From Lachnospira pectinoschiza (GTDB lineage Bacteria; Bacillota; Clostridia; Lachnospirales; Lachnospiraceae): a stretch of 64,000 bases of DNA. Made by a program: the position numbers and the translations under genes. Under the pieces are notes generated by a model. The model was not told the DNA's origin. It did not search any database and saw only the letters and a program-made list of their open reading frames with translations. This document shows positions 1-8,806 of the stretch, piece after piece (positions within the stretch are counted from its first letter, which is position 1; every line of letters starts with the position of its first letter). The stretch covers positions 62,001 to 126,000 of the forward strand of contig NZ_JAJCRR010000005.1 in NCBI RefSeq assembly GCF_020564355.1, given 5' to 3'.

Positions 1-2
1 GC

Positions 3-2921
3 CAGCGTTCCATTGAAAAGATTGAGCGGTTTGAAGCTTTTCCGGCGACAGAATGCCTGTTAAGCGAAGAAGAAATTGCGCGCGGCAGGGAAAAGTTACA
101 GGAAGAACTGGCAGGACAGCTGACCGCCTTTGGTAATGATAAGAAGAAAAAGACGGCAGAGGATATTGAGAAATGCAACCGTATCCGCAGAAATGTGGCA
201 GATATGGAGCGTACCGGTGATTACAGTAAGGCGCTGCGGATGTTTGCAGAGGAACTGACCGGATTTTTAAGCTATTTTCCAAAGGAAGACACGCTGTTTG
301 TATTAGATGAGCCGAACCGCTTAAATGAGCGGATGGAACTTATTTTATATGAATATACGGAAAGTATGAAAAACCGTCTGGAGGGCGGATATATTCTGCC
401 GGGACAGACCGATATGATTCACGGGATTGAAAGCATTTATGTGGGACTTGATAAGAAACGTACCCTGCTGTTGTCGGCGCTGGATTACAAGCCGGAAAAA
501 TTTGCCGTGGCGGAATATGTGCGCATTGATACCCGCAGTATCAGTCCGTACCACAACAGCTTTGAGTATCTTGCGGACGATTTAAAAAAATATAAGCGTT
601 CGGGGTATAAGAGTATCCTGGTGTGCAATTCGAGAACGCGTGCGGCAAGAATTGTGCAGGATCTGGCGGATCTGGGGCTGACGGCGTATTTCAGTGAAGA
701 TTTTGAAAATGAAATGCTTGAAGGCACGATTATGGTCACTTACGGCAGTCTGCACAAGGGCTTTGAGTATCCGCTTCTGCAGTTTGTCGTGATTGCGGAA
801 AATGATATTTTTGCAAGCAGGCACAAAAAACGTGAAAAGAAGAAAAAGTATGACGGAAAGTCGATAGCCGGTTTTAACGAACTGAATATCGGCGATTTTG
901 TCGTGCATGAAAGTCACGGACTGGGTGTGTATAAGGGTATTGAAAAAATTACGGTCGAGGGCGTGGAAAAGGATTATATCAAGATTGAATACGCCGGAAA
1001 CAGTAACCTTTATGTGCTGGCGACACAGCTTGACCGTTTACAGAAATATGCGGCGGCGGATACCGAAAAGAAGCCGAAACTCAATAAGCTGGGGACACAG
1101 GAGTGGAATAAAACAAAATCCAAGGTACACGGCGCGGTTGAAGAAGTGGCAAAGGATCTGGTTGCGCTGTATGCGGCGCGGCAGAAGGAAAAGGGTTATC
1201 AGTTTGGACCGGATACCGTATGGCAGAGGGAATTTGAAGAAATGTTTCCGTATGAGGAAACGCAGGATCAGCTGACGGCGATAGAAGACACCAAGCGTGA
1301 TATGGAAAGTACCCGCATTATGGACCGTTTAATCTGCGGTGATGTCGGCTATGGCAAGACTGAAGTCGCAATCCGTGCGGCATTTAAAGCGGTACAGGAG
1401 GGCAAGCAGGTGGCATATCTTGTGCCGACAACCATTCTTGCCCAGCAGATTTACAACACCTTTGAACAGCGGATGAAAAATTTTCCGGTGACGGTGGCAC
1501 AGCTGTCAAGCTTCCGTACAAGCAAGGAAATCAAGGAAAGTATTTCCGAGTTAAAAAAAGGTTTTGTAGATATTGTAATCGGTACACACAGACTGTTATC
1601 CAAGGATGTGGAGTTTAAGGACCTGGGACTGTTGATTATTGATGAGGAACAGCGTTTTGGTGTAACCCATAAGGAAAAGATTAAGAAATTAAAAAATGAT
1701 GTGGATGTCATGACGCTCAGTGCGACCCCGATTCCTAGAACACTGCATATGAGCCTTGTCGGTATCCGTGATATGAGTGTACTGGAAGAACCGCCGACAG
1801 ACCGCGTGCCGATACAGACCTTTGTAACGGAACATAACGATGAAATGATCCGGGAGGCGATTCACAGAGAGCTGGCAAGAAACGGACAGGTGTATTATGT
1901 ATACAATCGTGTCCGCAGCATTGATGAGGTGGCGGCACACATTGAGGAACTGGTGCCGGAGGCCAATGTCGCCTATGCACACGGTCAGATGGAAAAACGT
2001 ATGCTTGAAAAAATCATGTACGAATTTATCAACGGAGAAATTGATGTCTTAATTTCAACCACGATTATCGAAACCGGTGTGGACATTTCAAATGTCAATA
2101 CCATGATTATCGAAGATGCGGATAAATTCGGGCTTTCTCAGCTTTACCAGTTACGCGGGCGTGTCGGACGAAGCAGCAGAACGTCCTATGCATTTTTATT
2201 GTACCGCAGGGACAGAATGCTCACGGAAGTGGCAGAGAAACGTTTAAGTGCGATTCGTGAATTTTCGGATTTCGGCTCCGGTTTTAAGATTGCGATGAAA
2301 GACCTTGAAATCCGTGGCGCAGGAAATGTGCTTGGACGCTCACAGCATGGGCATATGGCGGCGGTTGGATATGATTTGTACTGTAAAATGCTCAATCAGG
2401 CGGTGAATGATTTGAAGGGCATTAAAAATGAATACGGTTTTGAAACAAATGTGGATTTGAATGTAGATGCATTTATTCCGTCTTCTTATATTAAGAGCGA
2501 ATATCAGAAGCTGGATGTCTACAAGCGGATTGCGGGTATTGAAAGCGAGGAGGAACTGTCGGATATGTGCGACGAACTCGGTGACCGTTACGGCAGTCTG
2601 CCGGCAAGTGCCGCCAATCTTTTAAATATTGCACTGGTTAAGTCTATGGCACACAAAATCGGCATTACCGAGATTCAGGGCGGAACGGACGAAACACCGG
2701 GTGCATCGCAGTGGCGGACGGTCATGAAGATTTATCCGAAAGCGGACATTCAGGGGGATAAAATCGAGAATTTCGTAGCCGGATACGGCGGTGCGGTGCG
2801 GTTTATCAGCAGTCCGGAACCGAAATTTGTCTGGAGGGTGACAAAGAAGAAATTCAGCAATGCACAGGAATATCTGGCAGGATTAAAAGCCCTGGTAAAG
2901 GATATGCAGCAGCTGACGTAA
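3..2921 (+). CDS. mfd: Transcription-repair coupling factor Mfd, 5' end outside the window
   Basis: The reading frame is open from the first bases of the window, so only the C-terminal 972 or so residues of a protein normally about 1150-1180 residues long are present. Mfd is an ATP-driven DNA translocase that removes stalled RNA polymerase at lesions and recruits UvrA. Visible in order are the end of the UvrB-like module, the CarD-like RNA polymerase interaction domain (GDFVVHESHGLGVYKG), Walker A (GDVGYGKTE), the DEEQ helicase box (LLIIDEEQRFG), LSATPIPRTL, the QLRGRVGRS motif VI, and the C-terminal TRCF domain. The motifs and their order leave little doubt. Confidence 0.97.
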   Translation, partial: QRSIEKIERFEAFPATECLLSEEEIARGREKLQEELAGQLTAFGNDKKKKTAEDIEKCNRIRRNVADMERTGDYSKALRMFAEELTGFLSYFPKEDTLFVLDEPNRLNERMELILYEYTESMKNRLEGGYILPGQTDMIHGIESIYVGLDKKRTLLLSALDYKPEKFAVAEYVRIDTRSISPYHNSFEYLADDLKKYKRSGYKSILVCNSRTRAARIVQDLADLGLTAYFSEDFENEMLEGTIMVTYGSLHKGFEYPLLQFVVIAENDIFASRHKKREKKKKYDGKSIAGFNELNIGDFVVHESHGLGVYKGIEKITVEGVEKDYIKIEYAGNSNLYVLATQLDRLQKYAAADTEKKPKLNKLGTQEWNKTKSKVHGAVEEVAKDLVALYAARQKEKGYQFGPDTVWQREFEEMFPYEETQDQLTAIEDTKRDMESTRIMDRLICGDVGYGKTEVAIRAAFKAVQEGKQVAYLVPTTILAQQIYNTFEQRMKNFPVTVAQLSSFRTSKEIKESISELKKGFVDIVIGTHRLLSKDVEFKDLGLLIIDEEQRFGVTHKEKIKKLKNDVDVMTLSATPIPRTLHMSLVGIRDMSVLEEPPTDRVPIQTFVTEHNDEMIREAIHRELARNGQVYYVYNRVRSIDEVAAHIEELVPEANVAYAHGQMEKRMLEKIMYEFINGEIDVLISTTIIETGVDISNVNTMIIEDADKFGLSQLYQLRGRVGRSSRTSYAFLLYRRDRMLTEVAEKRLSAIREFSDFGSGFKIAMKDLEIRGAGNVLGRSQHGHMAAVGYDLYCKMLNQAVNDLKGIKNEYGFETNVDLNVDAFIPSSYIKSEYQKLDVYKRIAGIESEEELSDMCDELGDRYGSLPASAANLLNIALVKSMAHKIGITEIQGGTDETPGASQWRTVMKIYPKADIQGDKIENFVAGYGGAVRFISSPEPKFVWRVTKKKFSNAQEYLAGLKALVKDMQQLT

Positions 2922-2964
2922 ATCGGTTATAAAGCATTTTGGAAAGGATTCTTCTGAAAGGGGT

Positions 2965-3008
2965 TTGCATTTTGAAAAAAGTGTGCTATAATACGTTAAA
3001 GTTTAACG
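2965..3008 (+). promoter_or_regulatory. Promoter with overlapping palindrome upstream of the aldolase gene
   Basis: TTGCAT (2965-2970) and TATAAT (2987-2992) are separated by 16 bp, and a TGC just before the -10 makes it an extended -10 promoter. A perfect inverted repeat, CGTTAAA-G-TTTAACG (2994-3008), lies immediately downstream of the -10, about where transcription would start. That position would suit a repressor operator, but the regulator is unknown. Confidence 0.6.
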
Positions 3009-3055
3009 CTTTAAAGTGAAAAATAAAACAAAAGCAGATATTGGAGGAAAAGGAA

Positions 3056-4030
3056 ATGGAACAGAAGGGCGAATTAATTTCTTACAGACCGGATATTAAG
3101 GTCGTTGATTGTACAATCAGAGACGGAGGATTGGTCAACAATTTTTATTTTGACGATGAATTTGTAAGAAATTTATATACCGCCAACGTGGCAGCAGGTG
3201 TAGAATACATGGAGTTTGGTTATAAGGCTTCAAAGGAAATTTTTGACGTTAAGGAATTCGGCAAGTGGAAGTTCTGTGATGAGCAGGATATCCGTGATAT
3301 TGTCGGTGATAACAACACCGATTTAAAGATTTCCGTTATGGCAGATGTCGGACGTACCGATTATAAAAAAGATATTATTCCAAAGACAGACAGCGTGATT
3401 GACATGATTCGTATTGCTACTTATATTAATACAATTCCGGCGGCAATCGAGATGATTCATTACTGTGCGGAGATGGGCTATGAAACCACGATTAATATTA
3501 TGGCAGTTTCCACAGCGGCAGAATCTGAGCTGGATCTGGCACTGGATTTACTGGCACAGAGCGAGGTCGGCACGATTTATCTGGTTGACAGCTATGGTTC
3601 TTTATATCCGGAACAGATCCGCAGACTGGCGGATAAGTATTTGAAGGTTGCAGAAAAATACGGCAAGAAGGTCGGTATCCATGCACACAACAACCAGCAG
3701 CTTGCATTTGCAAATACGATTGAAGCCTGCACCGTAGGTGTCAGCTATCTGGATGCAACGATGAGCGGCATGGGACGCGGTGCAGGAAACTGCAACATGG
3801 AACTGCTGTTAGGCTTCCTTAGAAATCCGAAGTACAGTTTGAATCCGGTATTAAAATTTTTACAGAACCAGATGCTTCCGTTAAAGAAGACAGGGCTTGT
3901 ATGGGGCTGTGATGTACAGTATATGCTGACAGGACAGCAGAACCAGCACCCAAGAACTGCCATTGCGTTTACGGCAGAACAACGTGAAGATTATGCGGCA
4001 TTTTATCAGTCATTATTAGATCGGGAATAA
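3056..4030 (+). CDS. HMGL-like (DRE-TIM) metallo-aldolase family protein
   Basis: This 324-residue protein belongs to the pyruvate carboxyltransferase / HMG-CoA-lyase-like TIM-barrel family, whose members make or break C-C bonds next to a carbonyl using a divalent metal. The N-terminal DCTIRDGG motif supplies the metal-binding Asp and catalytic Arg, and IHAHNN near residue 220 supplies the metal-binding HxH. The start at ATG 3056 is preferred over an upstream TTG (3041) because GGAGG at 3043-3047 sits 8 bases before it. The substrate is not evident: related proteins include 4-hydroxy-2-oxovalerate aldolases and citramalate/isopropylmalate synthases. The neighbour ilvE suggests, weakly, amino-acid metabolism, but it has its own promoter. 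Confidence 0.8.
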   Translation: MEQKGELISYRPDIKVVDCTIRDGGLVNNFYFDDEFVRNLYTANVAAGVEYMEFGYKASKEIFDVKEFGKWKFCDEQDIRDIVGDNNTDLKISVMADVGRTDYKKDIIPKTDSVIDMIRIATYINTIPAAIEMIHYCAEMGYETTINIMAVSTAAESELDLALDLLAQSEVGTIYLVDSYGSLYPEQIRRLADKYLKVAEKYGKKVGIHAHNNQQLAFANTIEACTVGVSYLDATMSGMGRGAGNCNMELLLGFLRNPKYSLNPVLKFLQNQMLPLKKTGLVWGCDVQYMLTGQQNQHPRTAIAFTAEQREDYAAFYQSLLDRE

Positions 4031-4067
4031 AATGATGAAACTTCCTAAAAATGCAGAAACTGGGATA

Positions 4068-4096
4068 TTGACTTTCACAAGGTATCGCAGTAAAAT
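4068..4096 (+). promoter_or_regulatory. Promoter of ilvE
   Basis: TTGACT (4068-4073) and TAAAAT (4091-4096) are separated by exactly 17 bp, 80 bases upstream of the ilvE start. No attenuator-like hairpin was recognised in the short leader. Confidence 0.6.
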
Positions 4097-4176
4097 AACT
4101 GTTAAGAATTGCGTGGAATGAAGTAAAAGATATCATTTCGTAACAATCCGACTAGACGCGAAAGGGAGTAATGAAG

Positions 4177-5202
4177 ATGGAAAAGAAAAATCTTGACTGG
4201 GCAAATCTTGGATTCGGTTATGTAAAGACAGATAAAAGATTTGTAGCAAATTATAAAGACGGAGCGTGGGATGACGGAGTCATTACAGATGATGATAAGG
4301 TCGTGTTAAATGAGTGTGCAGGTGTACTTCAGTATGCACAGACTTGTTTTGAAGGTTTAAAGGCTTATACAACAGAAGACGGTCATATTGTTATGTTCCG
4401 TCCGGACCTCAATGCACAGAGAATGCATGATTCCTGCGAAAGACTGGAAATGCCGCCATTCCCTGTAGACAAGTTTGTACAGGCTGTTACAGATACAGTA
4501 AAGGCAAATGCAGCATGGGTACCGCCATTTGGTTCAGGCGCTACATTATACATCCGTCCATATATGTTCGGCAGCAATCCGGTTATCGGTGTAAAACCGG
4601 CTGATGAATATCAGTTCAGAATTCTTACAACACCGGTTGGTCCGTATTTCAAGGGCGGCGCAAAGCCTCTTACAATTAAGGTATCTGATTTCGATAGAGC
4701 AGCACCTCACGGAACAGGTCATATCAAGGCCGGTTTAAATTATGCCATGAGCTTACATGCAATCGTAACAGCACATAAAGAAGGCTACGCAGAAAATATG
4801 TACTTAGACCCGGCAACAAGAACAAAGGTAGAAGAAACAGGCGGTGCAAACTTCCTGTTCGTTACAAAAGACGGTACAGTTGTAACACCAAAGTCAAGCA
4901 GTATTCTTCCTTCTATTACACGTCGTTCACTCGTATATGTTGCGAAGGAAATTTTAGGACTGAAGGTTGAAGAACGTGAAGTTACACTGGAAGAAGTAAA
5001 GGATTTTGCAGAATGTGGTCTTTGCGGTACAGCAGCTGTTATCTCACCGGTTGGTAAGATTGTTGACCACGGCAAGGAAATCTGCATGCCAAGCGGTATG
5101 GAAAAGATGGGTCCTACAATCCAGAAGCTGTACGATACTTTAACAGGTATTCAAATGGGCAAGCTAGAAGCACCTAAGGGCTGGATTTATACAGTAGAAT
5201 AA
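4177..5202 (+). CDS. ilvE: Branched-chain amino acid aminotransferase
   Basis: A class IV PLP-dependent aminotransferase of 341 residues, interconverting leucine, isoleucine and valine with their 2-oxo acids and glutamate. Recognisable segments are the FEGLKAY motif near residue 56, the RPDLNAQRM stretch, the LNYAMSL region after the PLP lysine (GTGHIKAGLNYA), and the EVTLEEV and ECGLCGTAAVISP cofactor phosphate-binding region near the C-terminus. An earlier in-frame ATG at 4171 lies only 2 bases from the GGGAG ribosome site, so ATG 4177 is the better start. It is transcribed alone between its own promoter and a terminator. Confidence 0.95.
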   Translation: MEKKNLDWANLGFGYVKTDKRFVANYKDGAWDDGVITDDDKVVLNECAGVLQYAQTCFEGLKAYTTEDGHIVMFRPDLNAQRMHDSCERLEMPPFPVDKFVQAVTDTVKANAAWVPPFGSGATLYIRPYMFGSNPVIGVKPADEYQFRILTTPVGPYFKGGAKPLTIKVSDFDRAAPHGTGHIKAGLNYAMSLHAIVTAHKEGYAENMYLDPATRTKVEETGGANFLFVTKDGTVVTPKSSSILPSITRRSLVYVAKEILGLKVEEREVTLEEVKDFAECGLCGTAAVISPVGKIVDHGKEICMPSGMEKMGPTIQKLYDTLTGIQMGKLEAPKGWIYTVE

Positions 5203-5271
5203 TTCGTCTAATGATTTTATCATGAATTTTGTTGATACGGTTTTGTGATAAAGTGTTAAAAAGCAGATAGA

Positions 5272-5309
5272 GAGCAGATACAGAAGGAATTTTTGTGTCT
5301 GCTCTTTTT
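5272..5309 (+). terminator. Rho-independent terminator of ilvE
   Basis: GAGCAGA at 5272-5278 pairs with TCTGCTC at 5298-5304, extended by wobble pairs inwards, and is followed by five T residues. Confidence 0.75.
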
Positions 5310-5379
5310 GTATCAAAGTGGCTTTGTCAGGACGGAGGAAAATGGTTTTAAATGCTATTTGTATAGTGTAAAAAATATA

Positions 5380-5440
5380 TTGACAAGGTTTATTATATGA
5401 AGTATATTATATACATCAACAATATTTATAAATATTGTTG
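5380..5440 (+). promoter_or_regulatory. Consensus promoter followed by a perfect 24-bp palindrome
   Basis: TTGACA (5380-5385) and TATATT (5403-5408) are spaced by 17 bp. Nine bases downstream a perfect 24-bp inverted repeat occupies 5417-5440 (arm CAACAATATTTA). It overlaps the expected transcription start, so it could be a repressor operator or a 5' hairpin in the mRNA of the broken Rpn-type gene that follows. Confidence 0.6.
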
Positions 5441-5471
5441 AATGATGAATAAAATGCGAAAGAAAGGGGCG

Positions 5472-6244
5472 ATGCGATTGCCAAAAAGCACAACAAAATT
5501 AAAACAGTATTTTCCGATGATTCGTGAGCGGGAGGATATTAAAAGAGAAATCCGCGAGAATCCAAAACTTTTAGAAAATATCGGGAATGGGACGAAGAAC
5601 AGCAGGAAGAATTTTTAGACTACTGCACCGGGGTCAAAGGCGAAAAGAAAAAAGCCTTCAGTTATAAGGATATAAAATCCGTCTATACGATAGTATTCTT
5701 TGAAACAAGTATCAAAGAATTTCATGAATATCCACAAAACTACATTCACAAATTCAAACAGCAGTCAGACACAGGTCTGGAACTGGAATTACTGCAAAAA
5801 TATGTGTTCATACCGCTTGACATTTTCCGTGGAATCTACCACAATAATCTTAGGAATAAGACAGAAGCGTGGCTCACATTTCTAAGTACAGATGAACCGG
5901 AGATTATCATTGAACTAATCAGTCAGTACCCGGAGTTTAAAGAAATGTACGAAGAAATTTATGTCATGTGCCAGAATGTGGAAAAGGTGATGGAAATGTT
6001 TTCAAAGGAATTGATTCAACTGGATAGAAATACGGTGCAGTACATGATAGATGAAATGCAGGATACGATTGATGTTCAGAAGGAAAAGATTGACACGCAG
6101 AAGGAAGAATTGGAAGCAAAGCAGGAAACGATTGATTCACAGAAAGCAACCATTGACACACAAAAAGAAGAACTGGAAGCAGTCAGACACCGGTTACGGG
6201 AAATGGCGGAAAAGCTGGAACAGCTTGAGCAGAATCAAAAGTAA
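5472..6244 (+). pseudogene. Rpn / PD-(D/E)XK nuclease family transposase, disrupted
   Basis: The family (recombination-promoting nuclease, roughly 300 residues in Lachnospiraceae) starts here at ATG 5472 behind an AAAGGGGC ribosome site with MRLPKSTTKLKQYFPMIRE. Near 5575-5580 one base is missing in an A run (LLE to KYREWDEE in the next frame). The sequence then jumps from YCTGVKG directly to KKKAFSYKDIKS, so about 100-110 codons holding the nuclease active site are gone. The C-terminal part (SYKDIKSVYTIVFFE, IPLDIFRGI, EAWLTFLSTDEPE, DRNTVQYMIDEMQD) is intact and ends in a coiled coil with repeated IDTQKEELEA-like heptads. It cannot encode an active nuclease. Confidence 0.85.
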
Positions 6245-6254
6245 AAAATGAGTT

Positions 6255-6303
6255 AAAACACAGTCCGTCAGATAATCATGAAATGTCCGGCGGGCTGTGT
6301 TTT
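6255..6303. terminator. Bidirectional-type hairpin between the two broken genes
   Basis: AAAACACAG (6255-6263) is complementary to CTGTGTTTT (6295-6303), with a further inner CCG/CGG pairing. It looks like a terminator for the Rpn pseudogene, yet its right arm also codes for the LCFP segment of the MarR remnant. This suggests the MarR 5' end has been rearranged. Confidence 0.5.
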
Positions 6304-6692
6304 CCGCTGTATGCCTGCTCCAGAGAGATTATCAAGCGGTATACACCATTTCTTGAAAAAATAGATTTAACCTATACACAGTACATCGCCATGATGGTGC
6401 TGTGGAAAAAAAGCAAATCAGTGTCAAGGAACTGGGCAAATGCCTGTTTTTAGATTCCGGAACACTCACGCCGCTCTTAAAAAAATTAGAGCAGAAAGGC
6501 TATGTGACACATACCCGAAGCGAAGAAGACGAGCGGGTGTTAATTGCCGCCATTACGCCAAAGGGAGAAGACTTAAAAGACGAAGCGGTGCTGATTCCGC
6601 AGAAAATGATGGCATGCGCGGCACTTCCGCAGGAAAAAGCTGCACAGTTGTATACGCTTCTGTATGAACTGTTAAATACACTGGAAAAATAG
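6283..6692 (+). pseudogene. MarR/OhrR-family transcriptional regulator, frameshifted
   Basis: Two frames together encode a winged-helix MarR protein of about 140 residues. The first (from about 6283) reads LCFPLYACSREIIKRYTPF and TYTQYIAMMVLW. The second, after 6403, reads EKKQISVKELGKCLF, DSGTLTPLLKKLEQKGYV and the wing RSEEDERVL. The break lies in a TGG-AAAAAAA stretch, where a single missing G would restore W-E-K-K. The CFPLYACSRE signature with an early Cys is typical of organic-peroxide sensors of the OhrR type. The usual 10 or so N-terminal residues are also absent. A sequencing error in the homopolymer cannot be excluded. Confidence 0.75.
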
Positions 6693-6702
6693 AAAAGCAA
6701 AT

Positions 6703-6744
6703 TAAAAAAGGGCGGGAAGCCGTATTGCTACAGCTTTTCCCGTC
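6703..6744 (-). terminator. Terminator of the nicotinate phosphoribosyltransferase gene
   Basis: On the minus strand GGACGGGAAAAGC pairs with GCTTCCCGCCC and is followed by six T residues. The stem begins inside the last codons of the gene, and on the plus strand it could also end MarR transcription. Confidence 0.65.
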
Positions 6745-8176
6745 CGTAATTGTGCAGGAGTTCCTGCTTTAAATCATAAAGCTTCTGTGATAAATCGACA
6801 TGAACAACCTGAGGATTAATCAGCCGCTTGGATTCATCCCAAAGCGTTGCCTGCTCCTGTTTGCAATATTTCTGAATGTCCATGACATTTGGCGAATCGT
6901 AAACACACTCGCCCTTATCAAATACTTTCACCATAATCTCACGCATAGAATACTCGCCCGGCTCCATCAGTGTCTTTTTCCACGTTTCCACAGGGTCAAA
7001 TAAAAGCAGAGGCTGTGATTCATCATACGTTTCATCGGCCAGCGCGATTAAATCCGCCTTAATCATGCCGTCGGCATCGTAGACACGGTAAACCGTCTTG
7101 TTGCCCGGATTTGTGATTTTCTCTGAATTTTCGGACAGCTTGATTTTCGGAATAAATGTGCCGTCATCGCCCATCACTGCGGCAAGCTTATAAACACCGC
7201 CGAATGCCGGGTTGTCCTTAGAAGTAATCAGATTGGTTCCGACACCCCATGAAGTAATCGCCGCACCCTGTGTCTTTAAGGAGTCAATCAGATATTCGTC
7301 TAAGTCGCTGGAAGCGGAAATAATGGCATCTTCAAATCCGGCATCGTCTAACATTTTACGCGCTTTCTTTGTCAGATAAGCTAAATCGCCGGAATCGAGA
7401 CGGATACCGTAGCCCTTTAAATCAATGCCTTTTTCACGCATTTCCTTAAATACGCGAATCGCATTCGGTACACCGGAACGCAGGGTGTCATACGTATCGA
7501 CAAGCAGGATACACGCATCCGGATACAAATCGGCATAGGTTTTAAATGCAGTATATTCATCCGGAAAGCTCATAATCCAGCTGTGGGCGTGTGTTCCCTT
7601 TACCGGCACACCAAACATCTGACCGGTCAGGACGTTGCTCGTACCGACACAGCCTGCAATAACAGCGGCCCTTGCACCGTAAATACCGGCGTCCGGTCCC
7701 TGTGCGCGGCGCAGACCGAATTCCATAATACCGTCACCCTTTGCGGCGTAGCAGACACGGGCGGCCTTTGTGGCAATTAAACTCTGGTGGTTGATAATAT
7801 TTAAAATAGCCGTTTCAACAAGCTGTGCTTCCATAATCGGTGCGATGACCTTGACAATCGGTTCACGCGGGAAAATGACCGTACCTTCCGGAATGGCATA
7901 AATATCACCTGTGAAGTGGAAGTTACTTAAATATTCCAGAAAGTCTTCATCAAAGATAGACAGACTACGCAGGTATGCAATATCATCTTCTGTAAAATGA
8001 AGATTCTTAATGTAGTCAATGACCTGTTCTAAGCCGCAGGAAATCGCATAAGCGCCGTCACATGGATTTTTTCTGTGAAAGGCATCGAAAATAACCGTGC
8101 GGTTATTGTCGGTTTTAAAATATCCCTGCATCATAGTCAGTTCATATAAATCTGTTAAAAGTGTGAGATTACGCAT
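6728..8176 (-). CDS. pncB: Nicotinate phosphoribosyltransferase
   Basis: A 482-residue enzyme that makes nicotinate mononucleotide from nicotinate and PRPP, the entry step of the Preiss-Handler NAD salvage pathway. The N-terminus (LLTDLYELTMMQGYF), the GLRRAQGPDAG segment, KGTHAHSWIM with the conserved His, and GIRLDSGDLAYL are all family hallmarks. The start at ATG 8176 follows GGAGGA with 6 bases of spacing; an upstream in-frame ATG (8218) lacks a ribosome site. It stands alone between hairpins. Confidence 0.95.
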   Translation of the reverse strand: MRNLTLLTDLYELTMMQGYFKTDNNRTVIFDAFHRKNPCDGAYAISCGLEQVIDYIKNLHFTEDDIAYLRSLSIFDEDFLEYLSNFHFTGDIYAIPEGTVIFPREPIVKVIAPIMEAQLVETAILNIINHQSLIATKAARVCYAAKGDGIMEFGLRRAQGPDAGIYGARAAVIAGCVGTSNVLTGQMFGVPVKGTHAHSWIMSFPDEYTAFKTYADLYPDACILLVDTYDTLRSGVPNAIRVFKEMREKGIDLKGYGIRLDSGDLAYLTKKARKMLDDAGFEDAIISASSDLDEYLIDSLKTQGAAITSWGVGTNLITSKDNPAFGGVYKLAAVMGDDGTFIPKIKLSENSEKITNPGNKTVYRVYDADGMIKADLIALADETYDESQPLLLFDPVETWKKTLMEPGEYSMREIMVKVFDKGECVYDSPNVMDIQKYCKQEQATLWDESKRLINPQVVHVDLSQKLYDLKQELLHNYGREKL

Positions 8177-8225
8177 AAATCCTCCATTCTTATGTATCAT
8201 CGGATACATGGCACTCAATTAGATG

Positions 8226-8275
8226 AAAGGGCTGTGCAAAAAATAGGAATACTTTCTGCAACAGCCCTTATGTAA
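8226..8275 (-). terminator. Hairpin after the small membrane protein gene
   Basis: AAGGGCTGT and its complement ACAGCCCTT flank an AT-rich loop that also contains GCA/TGC pairing. It lies just downstream of the stop at 8281 on the minus strand. It lacks a strong T run, so termination efficiency is uncertain. Confidence 0.45.
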
Positions 8276-8280
8276 ATCAA

Positions 8281-8733
8281 TTATTTGTTCTTACTGAAAA
8301 ATTTTTTAAGTCCTTTTTTCTTCGGAGCCGGTTCTGCAACGACTTTACCGCCGCGTACAGATTTGATTCCTGTAATGTAAATACCGCTGACTTCAGCTTT
8401 GACTTCGGCCTTAACCGGAAGCTGGTCAAAAACCTTCGGGTCTGCCATAAGTGTCATGATTCTCGGTCCGATTTTAGCTTTTACAATAGGCATCTTACTG
8501 CCGCGCAGATACTTTGGTGTCTGCTCTAAAACCATCTTTGGAAGATTGGCATCTTTAAGCTTCATCTTCTTTTTATCAATGATTAACATGGACATCACCT
8601 GCTTTGCCGCATCAATCTGCGCCTGCTGTTCGTCCTGCTGTTTACGGAGCTTGTTTCCAAAAATCATTAAACCGATAAATACGGCAAGTAAAATGACGAA
8701 AATTACTAATAAAACGATTCCCCAGACTGGCAT
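8281..8733 (-). CDS. Small membrane-anchored protein of unknown function
   Basis: The 150-residue product starts with one strongly hydrophobic helix (residues 4-26, VWGIVLLVIFVILLAVF). A short charged, Gln-rich, probably coiled segment (KLRKQQDEQQAQID) comes next, and a soluble domain with KKKMKLKDANLPKMV and VKAKIGPRIMTLM ends in a Lys-rich tail (PKKKGLKKFFSKNK). This suggests a single-pass protein with a cytoplasmic domain. The ribosome site AGGAGG lies upstream on the minus strand. I do not recognise a functional family. It precedes plsC on the same strand in reverse order, but no shared operon is demonstrable. Confidence 0.75.
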   Translation of the reverse strand: MPVWGIVLLVIFVILLAVFIGLMIFGNKLRKQQDEQQAQIDAAKQVMSMLIIDKKKMKLKDANLPKMVLEQTPKYLRGSKMPIVKAKIGPRIMTLMADPKVFDQLPVKAEVKAEVSGIYITGIKSVRGGKVVAEPAPKKKGLKKFFSKNK

Positions 8734-8806
8734 AGTATCGTCCTCCTAAATTATTAAAATATCTATAAAAGTATAGCATATATGCCCGTATTTGAAAAGA
8801 AAAAAG

